Source of the DNA: Thermopolyspora flexuosa | GTDB lineage: Bacteria > Actinomycetota > Actinomycetes > Streptosporangiales > Streptosporangiaceae | Direction: 5' to 3' | DNA: 64,000 bases | Assembly (NCBI RefSeq): GCF_006716785.1 | Contig: NZ_VFPQ01000001.1 | Location: 3,782,001-3,846,000 of the forward strand | Part shown: positions 16,818 to 26,078 of the stretch, piece after piece | Layout of the letters: the number at the start of each line of letters is the position of its first letter | Position numbering within the stretch: the first letter of the stretch is position 1 | Program-made: the position numbers and the translations under genes | Notes under the pieces: model-generated | The model's input: the letters and a program-made list of their open reading frames with translations, nothing else | Told to the model about the DNA's origin: nothing | Databases searched by the model: none

Positions 16818-17720
16818 CTACAGGAGGGATTTCAGCAGCGCACGGGTACGTGCCGCCTCCTCGCCGCGGGCGAACACCGAGGCGGCGAAGTCGGTGACGC
16901 CGGCCGCGGCGAGGTTCTCGAGCGCGGCGGAGACCGCCTTCTCGTCCCCGACGATGGCGACGTCGCCCGGGCCCCTGGCGCCCTCGCGGTCGAGCATCGC
17001 GCGGTAGGAGGGCAGCTCGCCGTACCCCGCGAAGACCCGGTCGGCGCGGGCCCGGACCGTCTCGGGGTCGTCGGTGACGCAGATCGGCAGCCCGCACACC
17101 ACCCGGGGCGCGGGACGGCCGGCCGCCTCCGCCGCCGCGGTGATCGTGGGCACGATGTGCTCGGCGACGGTCCTCGGGCCGGTCATCCACAGCACGGTGC
17201 CGTCGGCCCGCTCCCCCGCCATGCGCAGCATGCGCGGGGCCATCGCGGCGAGCAGCACCGAGGCACCGGTGCCCGGGGCCTCCAGGGCGATGTGGGCGGT
17301 GACGGTCTCGCCGTCGAAGTCGGCCCGCTCGCCGCGCATGAGCGGCAGCAGGACCGACAGGTACTCGTCCATGTGCCGGGCCGGGCGGTCGAAGCGGTAG
17401 CCGTACATGTCCTCGGTGGTGACCTTGTGGGACACCCCGATGCCGAGGGTGAGCCGCCCGCCGAGCGCGGCGTTCGCGGTGAGCGCCTGCTGGGCGAGCG
17501 CCGCCGGATGCCGCGGGTAGATCGGCACCACCGCGGTGCAGAACTCGATCCGCGGCACGCCCCGGCCCGCGACGGCGAGCGCGGTCAGCGCGTCAAGGCC
17601 GAAGATGTGCGACAGCCAGACCGTGGCGAACCCGTCCCGTTCCGCCTGCACGATCTCCGTGTGCAGGCGGTCGATCGCGTCCGGCCCGGACGGCGCGGTG
17701 ACGTAGAGTCCGATGCGCAT
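16818..17720 (-). CDS. LLM-class (luciferase-like) oxidoreductase, probably F420-dependent
   Basis: A 300-residue single-domain TIM-barrel protein of the bacterial luciferase-like superfamily. Recognisable parts are MRIGLYVTA at the start, FATVWLSHIFGLDALTALAV, VPIYPRHPAALAQQALT, GRLTLGIGVSH and the C-terminal GVTDFAASVF. In actinobacteria most such proteins use coenzyme F420, though FMN is possible. The ATG is preceded by GGAAGGAG. It lies 23 bp downstream of the FAD oxidoreductase gene, so the two are probably co-transcribed. The substrate is unknown. Confidence 0.85.
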   Translation of the reverse strand: MRIGLYVTAPSGPDAIDRLHTEIVQAERDGFATVWLSHIFGLDALTALAVAGRGVPRIEFCTAVVPIYPRHPAALAQQALTANAALGGRLTLGIGVSHKVTTEDMYGYRFDRPARHMDEYLSVLLPLMRGERADFDGETVTAHIALEAPGTGASVLLAAMAPRMLRMAGERADGTVLWMTGPRTVAEHIVPTITAAAEAAGRPAPRVVCGLPICVTDDPETVRARADRVFAGYGELPSYRAMLDREGARGPGDVAIVGDEKAVSAALENLAAAGVTDFAASVFARGEEAARTRALLKSLL

Positions 17721-17743
17721 ACCGTGTGCTCCTTCCCGTCGGG

Positions 17744-19138
17744 TCACGAGTCGAATCCGAGTCCCAGCCGGTCGAGCAGCCGCAGCCACAGGTTGCGCCG
17801 GCCGCCCCGGGCGTCGGCGCGGGCGAGCGACCAGCGGGTGAGCTGCACCACCGCCGACCGGAGCGGCTCGGGCGGGAACGGCAGTGGCTTCTCCCGGACC
17901 ATGCGCAGCCGGGTGCGCTCGGTGTCCTGTCCGGTGAGCAGGTCGAGGATCACGTTCGCGCCGAACCGGGCGGCGCCCACACCGAGGCCGGTGTACCCGG
18001 CCGCGTAGGCGAGGCGGGACCGGTACGCGGTGCCGTAGAACGCGCTGAACCGCGCGCAGGTGTCGATCACGCCGCCCCACCGGTGGGTGAACCGTACCCC
18101 CTCCAGCTGCGGGAACGTGGCGAAGAAGTGTACGGCGAGCCGTTCGAAGGTGGCGTCGCGCTGTTCGTACCAGGGCCGGATGAGCCCGCCGGCGTGGTAG
18201 ACGGCGTCGAACCCGCCCCACAGGATGCGGTTGTCGCGGGTGAGCCGGTAGTAGTGGAAGCGGTTGCCGGCGTCGCTCACGCCCTGCCGGTTGCGCCAGC
18301 CGATCTCGGCGAGCCGGCCGGGCGGCAGCGGCTCGGTGACCAGGGCGTAGTCGTACACCGGGATCAGGTAGGCGCGCAGCCGCCGCAGCAGCGGGGGGAA
18401 CACGCCGGTGGCGAGCGCGACCCGGTGCGCGTCCACCCGCCCGGCGGGGGTGTACAGCCGCAGCACCCTGCCCGCATCGCACAGGCGGCGCACCGGGGTG
18501 TGCTCGTGGACGCGCACGCCGAGCGAGAGGCAGGCGGCGCGCAGGCCCCAGGCGAGGCGGGCGGGGTCGAGCAGCGCGCAGCCGGTGCGGTTCCACAGGC
18601 CGCCGAGGTAGGTGGGCGAGTCGAGCTCGGCGCGGATCCGGTCGCGGCCGAGCCGTTCGACGTCGAGCCCGAGCTCGCGGGCGGCGGCGTACTGCCTGCG
18701 CAGCACCGCCAGCTGCCAGGGCGCGACCGCGACGTGCAGCTCGCCGGTGCGTTCGAAGTCGCAGCCGATGCCGTGGCGGTCGATGGTGGCGGCGATGTCG
18801 TCGAGGTTGCCCCGGCCGAGCCGTTCCAGCACGGGCAGCTCGTCCGGCCAGCGCAGCAGGCCGTTGCCGAGGCCGTGGGTGAGGCTCGCCGAGCAGAAGC
18901 CGCCGTTGCGGCCGGAGGCGGCCCAGCCGATGACGTCGCCCTCGAGCAGGACCACGTCGAGCGACGGGTCGCGCTCCTTGGCGAGCAGCGCCGTCCAGAG
19001 TCCGGTGTAACCGCCGCCGACGACGGCGAGGTCGGCGGTGGTGCGTCCGATCAGCGGTGGTACGGGTTCAGGTCGATCGGGTTTGTCGAGCCAGTACGGC
19101 CGGCGCTCGGCGTCGGCGAGGGCCTTGCTGGGATCCAC
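17744..19138 (-). CDS. FAD-dependent amine/amino-acid oxidoreductase (DAO family, PuuB-like)
   Basis: A 464-residue flavoprotein. The dinucleotide-binding motif VVGGGYTGLWTALL lies near residue 38, and WAASGRNGGFCSASL marks the PuuB/OrdL branch of the DAO family. A later block (GGLWNRTGCALLDPARLAWG) and the C-terminal YTGLGVGAARFGANVI complete the fold. Members oxidise gamma-glutamylputrescine or related amines. The polyamine importer and aldehyde dehydrogenase upstream on the same strand support an amine substrate. The start is GTG 19138 with only a weak ribosome-binding site. A gap of about 210 bp separates it from the PotC gene. Confidence 0.85.
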   Translation of the reverse strand: MDPSKALADAERRPYWLDKPDRPEPVPPLIGRTTADLAVVGGGYTGLWTALLAKERDPSLDVVLLEGDVIGWAASGRNGGFCSASLTHGLGNGLLRWPDELPVLERLGRGNLDDIAATIDRHGIGCDFERTGELHVAVAPWQLAVLRRQYAAARELGLDVERLGRDRIRAELDSPTYLGGLWNRTGCALLDPARLAWGLRAACLSLGVRVHEHTPVRRLCDAGRVLRLYTPAGRVDAHRVALATGVFPPLLRRLRAYLIPVYDYALVTEPLPPGRLAEIGWRNRQGVSDAGNRFHYYRLTRDNRILWGGFDAVYHAGGLIRPWYEQRDATFERLAVHFFATFPQLEGVRFTHRWGGVIDTCARFSAFYGTAYRSRLAYAAGYTGLGVGAARFGANVILDLLTGQDTERTRLRMVREKPLPFPPEPLRSAVVQLTRWSLARADARGGRRNLWLRLLDRLGLGFDS

Positions 19139-19347
19139 GAGGTATCACGACCCAATGGGTGCGCGGACGGGGCCGCCGTCCGCGGCCGATGCTCAGCTCT
19201 TTCAATGGCCTGAATGGTGGTTGCGGTGTGACGGACAGGGCCGCCGCCGGTGGCGGTTCGGTCACCGGAGACGGGCGGCGGCGGGAACGCCGGACGGATC
19301 GGGCGAGGAGGCAGGGACGTGCCGGGCGGTGACCGCGCGGGGCGCGG

Positions 19348-20202
19348 TCAAGTGCCGCCGCGCCGGCCGCCGAACGCGTTCAGCACGGCGATCAGCACGC
19401 CGACCGCGAAGATGAGCGTGCCCATGACGTTGACCTGGGGCGGGATGCCCACGCGGGTGGCGCCGTAGATCCACAGCGGGAACGTCACGGTGCCGCCGGA
19501 GACGAAGTTCGTGATCACGAAGTCGTCGATGGAGAGCGCGAACGCGAGCAGCGAGCCGGCGAGCACGCCGGGAAAGATCATCGGGAACGTGACCAGGCGG
19601 AAGGTCTCCCAGCTGCTCGCCCCGAGGTCGCGGGCGGCCTCCTCGATCGAGCGGTCCACCACCATCACCCGGGCCCGCACGGTGACGGCGACGAACGAGA
19701 CCGAGAACATCACGTGCGAGATGACGATCGTCCAGAAGCCGAGCGGTACGGCGAGCGTGACGAACATCGACAGCAGCGACGCGCCCATGATGATCTCGGC
19801 GCAGGAGATCGCGGCGAACATCACGAGCTTCATCAGCCCGGAGCCGCGGAACCGGTAGCGGCCGAGCGCGAGCCCGATCAGCGTGCCGAGCACCCCGGCG
19901 ATCAGCATGGTGAGCAGGGCGATGAGCAGCGAGTTGACCAGCGCGACGGTGAGGTCGTCGATGGCGAACAGCTCGCCGTACCAGCGCAGGGTGAAGCCCT
20001 GCCAGGTCTGGTTGTAGCGGCCCCGGGTGTCGTTGAACCCGAACAGGATCATCACCGCGATCGGCAGGAACAGCCACGCGATGACCAGCCAGGTCCAGAT
20101 GTGCAGGAGCCGCCCGCGGAAGAACGCACCCCGGCGCCCCGGGCGCCGCCGCCGGGTCGCGTTCTTCCGCGGCCCGGCGGCGGCGCGTTCGAGCGTGTTC
20201 AT
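19348..20202 (-). CDS. polyamine ABC transporter permease (PotC-like)
   Basis: A 284-residue inner-membrane permease with six predicted helices after an Arg-rich N-terminal tail. The EAA loop that contacts the ATPase is visible as EEAARDLGASSWETFRLVTFP near residue 190. The start overlaps the PotB stop by 4 bp, and its ribosome-binding site (GGAGG) lies inside the PotB gene, so the two are translationally coupled. It forms the channel with PotB. Confidence 0.9.
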   Translation of the reverse strand: MNTLERAAAGPRKNATRRRRPGRRGAFFRGRLLHIWTWLVIAWLFLPIAVMILFGFNDTRGRYNQTWQGFTLRWYGELFAIDDLTVALVNSLLIALLTMLIAGVLGTLIGLALGRYRFRGSGLMKLVMFAAISCAEIIMGASLLSMFVTLAVPLGFWTIVISHVMFSVSFVAVTVRARVMVVDRSIEEAARDLGASSWETFRLVTFPMIFPGVLAGSLLAFALSIDDFVITNFVSGGTVTFPLWIYGATRVGIPPQVNVMGTLIFAVGVLIAVLNAFGGRRGGT

Positions 20203-21068
20203 CGGGCCGTCACCTCCAGGACCTCCTCGCTACCCAATGCCCGGGCGTACGCGAAGATACCGATCAGCAGCACCGCCATCAGGGTGAACGACAGCGCCGC
20301 GGCGACCGGATAGTCCTGGGTGACCAGGTACTGGTTCTGGATGACGTTGCCGATCATGGTGTTGGTGGCGCCACCGAGGATCGAGGCGTTGACGTAGTCC
20401 GAGCACGCGGGCACGAACGTCATCAGCACCCCGGCGAACACCCCCGGCAGCGACAGCGGCAGCACCACGCGCAGGAACGTCTGCACCCGGTTGGCGTAGA
20501 GGTCGGCGGCGGCCTCCAGGATCCGCGGGTCGATGCGCTCCAGCGCCACGTAGATCGGCAGCACCATGAACGGCAGGAAGTTGTAGGCGAGGCCGAGGAC
20601 CACGGCGGTCCCGGTGGCGAGGATGTGGAAGTCCTCGGGCAGCAGGCCGATCCTCTTCAGCGGCCCCAGCAGCACCCCGTCGTCGGCGAGGAAGAACTGC
20701 CAGGAGATCGTGCGCAGCACGAACGAGACGAGGAACGGCATCAGCAGCAACAGCAGGTACATGTTCTTGCGTCTGCCGCCCCGGAAGGCGATCCAGTACG
20801 CCACCGGGAACCCGACCACGATCGTGATGACCGTGGCGGCGAGGCCGTACCCGATCGACCGGATCATCTGGTCGTGGTGGTTCGCGATGCCGTCGAGGTA
20901 GTTCCGCCAGTTCCAGGTGAACGCGAAGCCGTCGACGATGTTGCCGCTCTGCAGCGACAACGAGAGCATCACGATCATCGGGACGACGAAGAAGATCGCC
21001 AGCCACAGACCGCCGGGGAGGATGAGCAGGTACGGCGTGAGCGCCGCACGCAGCCTGCTGCCCTTCAT
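20199..21068 (-). CDS. polyamine ABC transporter permease (PotB-like)
   Basis: A 289-residue permease with six helices. The conserved coupling loop reads ILEAAADLYANRVQTFLRVVLP near residue 190, closely matching the PotB EAA motif. ATG 21068 follows AGGAAGGGC. It lies 12 bp downstream of the binding-protein gene and overlaps the PotC gene. Confidence 0.9.
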   Translation of the reverse strand: MKGSRLRAALTPYLLILPGGLWLAIFFVVPMIVMLSLSLQSGNIVDGFAFTWNWRNYLDGIANHHDQMIRSIGYGLAATVITIVVGFPVAYWIAFRGGRRKNMYLLLLLMPFLVSFVLRTISWQFFLADDGVLLGPLKRIGLLPEDFHILATGTAVVLGLAYNFLPFMVLPIYVALERIDPRILEAAADLYANRVQTFLRVVLPLSLPGVFAGVLMTFVPACSDYVNASILGGATNTMIGNVIQNQYLVTQDYPVAAALSFTLMAVLLIGIFAYARALGSEEVLEVTAR

Positions 21069-21080
21069 GCGCGCCCTTCC

Positions 21081-22355
21081 TCAGGCCGTGGTGATCGCCT
21101 GGAAGATCGTGTCGTACTGCTTCTGCTCGGCGGCGTTGGCGAAGCTGCGGTAGCTGTGCAGTCTGGCGTAATCCTCCTCGCTGGGGAAGATCAGCGGGCT
21201 GTCGGCGATCGCCTCCAGCTCCTTCCTCCGGTCGCCCTTCGCCTCCGCCGCGTGCCGCCGGATGACGTCCTGCGCGGCGGGCACCGGGGTGATGTAGTTG
21301 ATGTACTCGGCGAGGCTCGCCGCGATCTCCGGCTCGTAGAAGAAGTCCATGAGCGTGATCGCGTCGACCGGGTTCGCCGCGGTCTTCGGGATCACCAGGT
21401 TGTCGGTCCAGATCGTCCCGCCCTCCTCGGGGATCACGAACCGCAGGTCGGTGCCGTCGGAGAGGTTCTTCTGGAAGATGTCGCCGGACCAGGCCTGGCA
21501 CAGCCAGATGTCGCCCTTGCCGAGCGGGTCGATGAAGTTCTGCTCGTAGTACTTGCGCACGATGCCGGAGTCGCGCTGCTCGCGCAGCTTCGCCGCGGCC
21601 CGCTCCCAGTCGGCGGGCGTGGACTTCTCCGGCTCGACGCCGATGAGCAGCAGGCCGAAGTTGCCGATCTCCTGGGTGTCGGCGAGCATGCCGACCTTCC
21701 CCTTGTACTTGGGGTTCCACAGGTCGGCGATGCTCTTCGGCGGCTCGTCGACGTACTTGGGGTTGTACGCGATGCCGGTGATGCCCGAGGCGTACGGGAT
21801 GCTGTAGACGTTGCCCGGGTCGAACGCCTGGCGCTTGTAGGCCTCACCGGCGTTCTTGGCGAAGTTGGGCAGCTTGGAGTGGTCGAGCGGCACCAGGTAG
21901 CCGAGCTGCACGAGCTGGGTGAACTGGATGCCGTTGGTGATCACCATGAGGTCGTAGCCGATCGACTGGTTCGCGGCCAGCTGCGGCTGGATCTTCGCGA
22001 ACCAGCTGCCGGTCTCCTGGATGACCTCCTTGTAGTTCACCGTGATCCCGGTGCGCTCGGTGAACTGCTTCAGCTCGGGAAGCTTGGGGTCCATGTACAG
22101 CGGCCAGCTGGCGAAGTCCACGTGGCCGTTCTTGGTCTTGCCCGACCAGTACTTCTCCACGTCGGACTGCTGCGGCGGGGCGGCCTTCTTGCCCTCCACC
22201 CCGCAGGCGGCGAGGGCGAGGCCCAGCGCCGACAGGCCGGCCATGCGGAACACGTCGCGGCGGCCGGGGCCGACCCGCCGCCGGGTCATGCCGCGCAGGG
22301 CGGCAGGGTCACCGGCGAGGCCGGCAGGGGAAGCAAGAGGGGGGATTGCGCTCAT
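21081..22355 (-). CDS. polyamine ABC transporter substrate-binding lipoprotein (PotD-like)
   Basis: A 424-residue extracytoplasmic binding protein. The start at 22355 lies 8 bp after the PotA stop. The N-terminus has a twin-arginine motif (GRRDVFRMAG), a hydrophobic stretch and a lipobox ending LALAAC, so it should be a Tat-exported lipoprotein. The mature part has PotD-type features: VDFASWPLYMDP, YDLMVITNGIQ, YGLL-like segments and IWTDNLVIPKTAANPVDA. It delivers spermidine/putrescine-type ligands to PotBC; exact specificity is inferred from context. Confidence 0.9.
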   Translation of the reverse strand: MSAIPPLASPAGLAGDPAALRGMTRRRVGPGRRDVFRMAGLSALGLALAACGVEGKKAAPPQQSDVEKYWSGKTKNGHVDFASWPLYMDPKLPELKQFTERTGITVNYKEVIQETGSWFAKIQPQLAANQSIGYDLMVITNGIQFTQLVQLGYLVPLDHSKLPNFAKNAGEAYKRQAFDPGNVYSIPYASGITGIAYNPKYVDEPPKSIADLWNPKYKGKVGMLADTQEIGNFGLLLIGVEPEKSTPADWERAAAKLREQRDSGIVRKYYEQNFIDPLGKGDIWLCQAWSGDIFQKNLSDGTDLRFVIPEEGGTIWTDNLVIPKTAANPVDAITLMDFFYEPEIAASLAEYINYITPVPAAQDVIRRHAAEAKGDRRKELEAIADSPLIFPSEEDYARLHSYRSFANAAEQKQYDTIFQAITTA

Positions 22356-22363
22356 CGGCTGGT

Positions 22364-23524
22364 TCAACTTCCTATCGCGTACGAGTGGTGTGGCTGCCAC
22401 GACAACCACACGGAGTCACCGCGCTCCGCCGTGCTCGTGCTGTCATGTGCGTTCTGTTCGAAGACGGTCACCTCGGCACCACCGTCCAAGGTCACCGCGT
22501 AGCTGTTGTAGGTGCCGAGGTAGACCACCTCGGAGACGACGCCCGGAACCGCGCTGACGTCGCCCTCCGGTTCGCCCTGCAGGATCCTGATCTTCTCGGG
22601 CCGCACCGTGATCTGCACGGACTCGCCCAGGCGGTGCCCGCCGCCGTTGAGCAGCACCCGGCCGCGGTCGCCGAGCCGTACCGTGGCCACGTCGCCCGAG
22701 ATGGCGGAGATCTGGCCGGACAACAGGTTCGAGGTGCCGATGAAGCTCGCGACGAACGCGGTGGCCGGGCGCTCGTAGATCTCGCGCGGATCGGCGAGCT
22801 GCTCGACCGCGCCGTCGTTCATGACGGCGATGCGGTCGCTCATGGTGAGCGCCTCGCTCTGGTCGTGGGTGACGTAGACGAAGGTGATCCCCACCTCACG
22901 CTGGATGCGCTTGAGCTCGAGCTGCATCTGCTGGCGCAGCTTGAGGTCGAGTGCGCCGAGCGGCTCGTCGAGCAGGAGGGCGCGGGGACGGTTCACCAGG
23001 GCCCGGGCGAGCGCCACGCGCTGTTGCTGGCCGCCGGAGAGCTCGCGCGGGCGGCTCCTCTCCCGGCCGGTGAGGCCGACGATCTCGAGCATCTCGCCGA
23101 CGCGTCGCCTGATCTCGGGCTCGGGGACCTTTTTCCGCTTGAGCCCGAAGGCCACGTTCTCCCACACGTTCATGTGCGGGAACAGGGCGTAGGACTGGAA
23201 GACCATGTTCACGTCGCGCCGGTTGGGCGGTACGTCGGTGACGTCCATGCCGTGCAGGCGGATCGTGCCGCTCGTGGGTTCCTCGAACCCGGCGATCATG
23301 CGCATGGTCGTCGTCTTCCCGCAGCCCGACGGTCCGAGCAGGGAGAAGAACTCACCCTCGGCGATCGACAGGCTGATGCCCTTGACCGCCCGGACCACCT
23401 CGCCGCGGGAGACGAAATCCTTTCGGACCCCCTCCAGCTCGATGGCGGGTACCTCGGGCCAATCGGGAGGGCGCCCTACGGCGGCCGGACCGGCCGCCGC
23501 GTGTCCCACCTGGATCTCCGTCAT
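22364..23524 (-). CDS. polyamine ABC transporter ATP-binding protein (PotA-like)
   Basis: A 386-residue ATPase. Walker [11 protein letters not shown] lies near residue 69, the Q-loop in [10 protein letters not shown], the signature [15 protein letters not shown] near residue 162, Walker [10 protein letters not shown] and the switch His in VTHDQ. The last 110 residues form a TOBE-type domain, as in PotA and other CUT1-related importers. It is the first transport gene after the aldehyde dehydrogenase (about 120 bp gap). GAAGGA precedes its ATG. Confidence 0.92.
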   Translation of the reverse strand: MTEIQVGHAAAGPAAVGRPPDWPEVPAIELEGVRKDFVSRGEVVRAVKGISLSIAEGEFFSLLGPSGCGKTTTMRMIAGFEEPTSGTIRLHGMDVTDVPPNRRDVNMVFQSYALFPHMNVWENVAFGLKRKKVPEPEIRRRVGEMLEIVGLTGRERSRPRELSGGQQQRVALARALVNRPRALLLDEPLGALDLKLRQQMQLELKRIQREVGITFVYVTHDQSEALTMSDRIAVMNDGAVEQLADPREIYERPATAFVASFIGTSNLLSGQISAISGDVATVRLGDRGRVLLNGGGHRLGESVQITVRPEKIRILQGEPEGDVSAVPGVVSEVVYLGTYNSYAVTLDGGAEVTVFEQNAHDSTSTAERGDSVWLSWQPHHSYAIGS

Positions 23525-23646
23525 TCCAGGCCATCCTTCTCTTCCGGGACCCCGCGCGACTCCGGAAGGGAGCGCCGGGGTGCGGTTATCACCTCATCCA
23601 ACGGGTCAGCACACGGCTAACTAGGCTCTCATCTCGCCACGGTGCG

Positions 23647-25080
23647 TCACTCGCCGAGGTAGTGCATGACGTGCTTGACCCGGGTGTAGTCGTGCAGACC
23701 GAAGACCGACAGGTCCTTGCCGTACCCCGAGTGCTTGAAGCCGCCATGCGGCATCTCGGAGATGAACGGAAGGTGGGTGTTCACCCACACGACGCCGAAG
23801 TCGAGCTTGTTGGACATGCGCATGGCACGGCCGTGGTCGCTCGTCCACACTGACGCGGACAGGCCGTACCTGACGCCGTTCGCCTTCCGCAGCGCGTCGG
23901 CCTCGTCGGTGAACGTCTGCACGGTGATGACCGGGCCGAACACCTCGGTCTGAATCATCTCATCGTCCTGCCGCAGTCCGTCGACCACGGTCGGCGCGAA
24001 GAAGTACCCCTTCTCGCCGATCCGGTGGCCGCCGGTGAGCACCTTGGCGTGGCCCGGGGCGCGGTCGAGGAACCCCTGCACCCGGGCGAGCTGGTCGGCG
24101 TTGTTGAGCGGGCCGTAGTCCGCGTCCGCCACCTCGAGGCCGCCGGTGACCGTGTTCCGCGCCGCCGCGACGAGCGCGGCGGTGAACTCCTCGTGCAGGC
24201 TCTCGTGCACGAGCACCCGGCAGGCCGCGGTGCAGTCCTGGCCGGCGTTGTAGTACCCCGCGTACGCGACCGTCCTGGCGATCGCGGCCACGTCCATGAC
24301 GTCGTCGAAGACGACGACCGGGGCCTTGCCGCCGAGCTCCAGGTGCACCCGCTTGAGGTCGTTCGCCGCGGTCTGGGCGACCTGCACACCGGCGCCGACC
24401 GAGCCGGTGATCGCCACCATCTGCGGCGTGGGGTGGGACACCACGAGCTTCCCGGTCTCGCGGGTGCCGACCACGACGTTGACCACGCCGGGCGGCAGGA
24501 TCTCGCCGATGATCTCGGCGAGCCGCACCGTGGACACCGGGGTGGTGTCCGACGGCTTGAGCACCACGGTGTTGCCCGCGGCGATCGCCGGGGCGATCTT
24601 CCAGATCGCCATCATGAGCGGGTAGTTCCACGGCGTGACCTGGCCGACCACGCCGATCGGCTCGTGCCGGACGATCGAGGTGTGGTTCCGCAGGAACTCG
24701 CCCGCCGTCGGGCCCTCCAGCGTGCGCGCCGCGCCCGCGTAGAACCGGAAGTGGTCGACGCACAGCGGCATCTCGTCACCGGCCATGATCCGGCGCGGCT
24801 TGCCGGTGTTGCGGCACTCGATCTCCACCAGCTCGTCCGCGTGCGCCTCGATCGCGTCCGCTATCTTGAGCAGCAGCGCGGAGCGCTCGGCGGGGGTGGT
24901 GACGCCCCACGACTCGAACGCGGCGGCCGCGGCCGCGTAGGCCGCGTCGACGTCCTGTTGCCCGGAGACCGGCGCCTCCAGGTACGGCTCCCCGGTCGAC
25001 GGGTCGACGACGTCGGTGTACCGGCCGCTCCGGGCGTCGACCGACTCGCCGTTGATGTAGTTCCGCAGGCGGCTGGCCAT
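23647..25080 (-). CDS. aldehyde dehydrogenase, gamma-aminobutyraldehyde type
   Basis: A 477-residue NAD-dependent aldehyde dehydrogenase. The catalytic Glu lies in LELGGKAP near residue 255 and the catalytic Cys in AGQDCTAACRV near residue 290. This GQDCTAACRV variant and the N-terminal RNYINGE resemble PatD/aminobutyraldehyde dehydrogenases. TPWNYPLMMAIWKIAPA and the Rossmann motif GSVGAG are also present. The ATG follows GAGGAGG. With the importer and the amine oxidase it would convert a putrescine-derived aldehyde to GABA. It is first in the leftward cluster and faces the Lrp gene. Confidence 0.9.
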   Translation of the reverse strand: MASRLRNYINGESVDARSGRYTDVVDPSTGEPYLEAPVSGQQDVDAAYAAAAAAFESWGVTTPAERSALLLKIADAIEAHADELVEIECRNTGKPRRIMAGDEMPLCVDHFRFYAGAARTLEGPTAGEFLRNHTSIVRHEPIGVVGQVTPWNYPLMMAIWKIAPAIAAGNTVVLKPSDTTPVSTVRLAEIIGEILPPGVVNVVVGTRETGKLVVSHPTPQMVAITGSVGAGVQVAQTAANDLKRVHLELGGKAPVVVFDDVMDVAAIARTVAYAGYYNAGQDCTAACRVLVHESLHEEFTAALVAAARNTVTGGLEVADADYGPLNNADQLARVQGFLDRAPGHAKVLTGGHRIGEKGYFFAPTVVDGLRQDDEMIQTEVFGPVITVQTFTDEADALRKANGVRYGLSASVWTSDHGRAMRMSNKLDFGVVWVNTHLPFISEMPHGGFKHSGYGKDLSVFGLHDYTRVKHVMHYLGE

Positions 25081-25163
25081 CGTCGACCTCCTCGTGGTGG
25101 CTGACACACGCGACCCCCGAGTCACCGCGGCTCTGAGGGGGGAACGGGGCTACGACAATCGAT

Positions 25164-25193
25164 TTCGTGGCGAAGATATCAAATTCCCACGAA
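25164..25193. promoter_or_regulatory. inverted repeat, candidate operator of the Lrp-type regulator
   Basis: TTCGTGG at 25164-25170 and CCACGAA at 25187-25193 form a perfect 7-bp inverted repeat with a 16-bp AT-richer spacer. It lies in the 270-bp region shared by the aldehyde dehydrogenase cluster and the divergent Lrp gene. Position and symmetry fit an autoregulatory operator. Confidence 0.45.
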
Positions 25194-25352
25194 TTCCATT
25201 CTGCGGCGATGATCATCTAACAGGTTGCCGTACCACGATTGCACCATACTGGGAGCACCCGTGTAACCCGACCCGGCCTCATGTCGGCGTACGGCCGTGC
25301 GGTACGGGGGCATCCGGCACAGCGACCGGCGCAGGGGATGGAAGGACCGACG

Positions 25353-25850
25353 ATGACGACACCGCCACGGCGAGCGCGCCGGAGCGCCGACGCGCGGCAG
25401 GCCCCGGTGGTGCTCGACGACATCTCCAAGCAAATCATCGAGCAGCTGCAGATGGACGGGCGCAAGCCGTACGCGGCCATCGGCAAGGCCGTGGGACTGT
25501 CCGAGGCGGCGGTACGGCAGCGCGTACAGCGCCTGCTGGACGCGGGCGTGATGCAGATCGTCGCGGTGACCGATCCCCTCATGCTCGGGTTCCCCCGGCA
25601 GGCGATGATCGCCGTCAAGTGCGACGGCGACCTGGAGCGGGTGGCCGACGAGCTCGCCTCGCTCGAGGAGATCGACTACGTGGTGCTCACCGCCGGATCG
25701 GTCGACATCATCGTCGAGGTGGTGTGCGAGGACGACCAGCACCTGCTGGAGATCCTCGGCAAGATCCGCGGCATTCCCAGCGTGCGGGCCACCGAGACCT
25801 TCGTGTATCTCAAACTGCGCAAGGAGACCTACTCCTGGGGCACGCGCTGA
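25353..25850 (+). CDS. Lrp/AsnC family transcriptional regulator
   Basis: A 165-residue regulator. The start ATG 25353 has AAGGA at a good distance; an in-frame ATG at 25338 is the alternative. Residues about 20-70 are the helix-turn-helix domain (LDDISKQIIEQLQMDGRKPY, VGLSEAAVRQRVQRLLDAGV). Residues about 80-155 are the RAM ligand-binding domain. It diverges from the polyamine catabolism and uptake genes and most likely regulates them, as PuuR/Lrp-type regulators do in other actinobacteria. The ligand is not evident. Confidence 0.9.
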   Translation: MTTPPRRARRSADARQAPVVLDDISKQIIEQLQMDGRKPYAAIGKAVGLSEAAVRQRVQRLLDAGVMQIVAVTDPLMLGFPRQAMIAVKCDGDLERVADELASLEEIDYVVLTAGSVDIIVEVVCEDDQHLLEILGKIRGIPSVRATETFVYLKLRKETYSWGTR

Positions 25851-26078
25851 CCGGCCTCGTGTTCGCGGTGGGCGTACCGCTTCGGTCGCGCGGGGCATGT
25901 CCTGCAGATCGTGCCGGCGGTGGGTCACGTGCGCCACGGTCTGTCATCGCCGGGCCACGTTCCGGGGCCTGACACGCGGCGCGCCGCACCGTACAGTTGA
26001 TCCCGGCGTGGCCCGGGCGGGCCCGCCGGAAGCGCTCCACCAACCGGTACCGCACGACCGTTTGGAGGACGTTCCACC

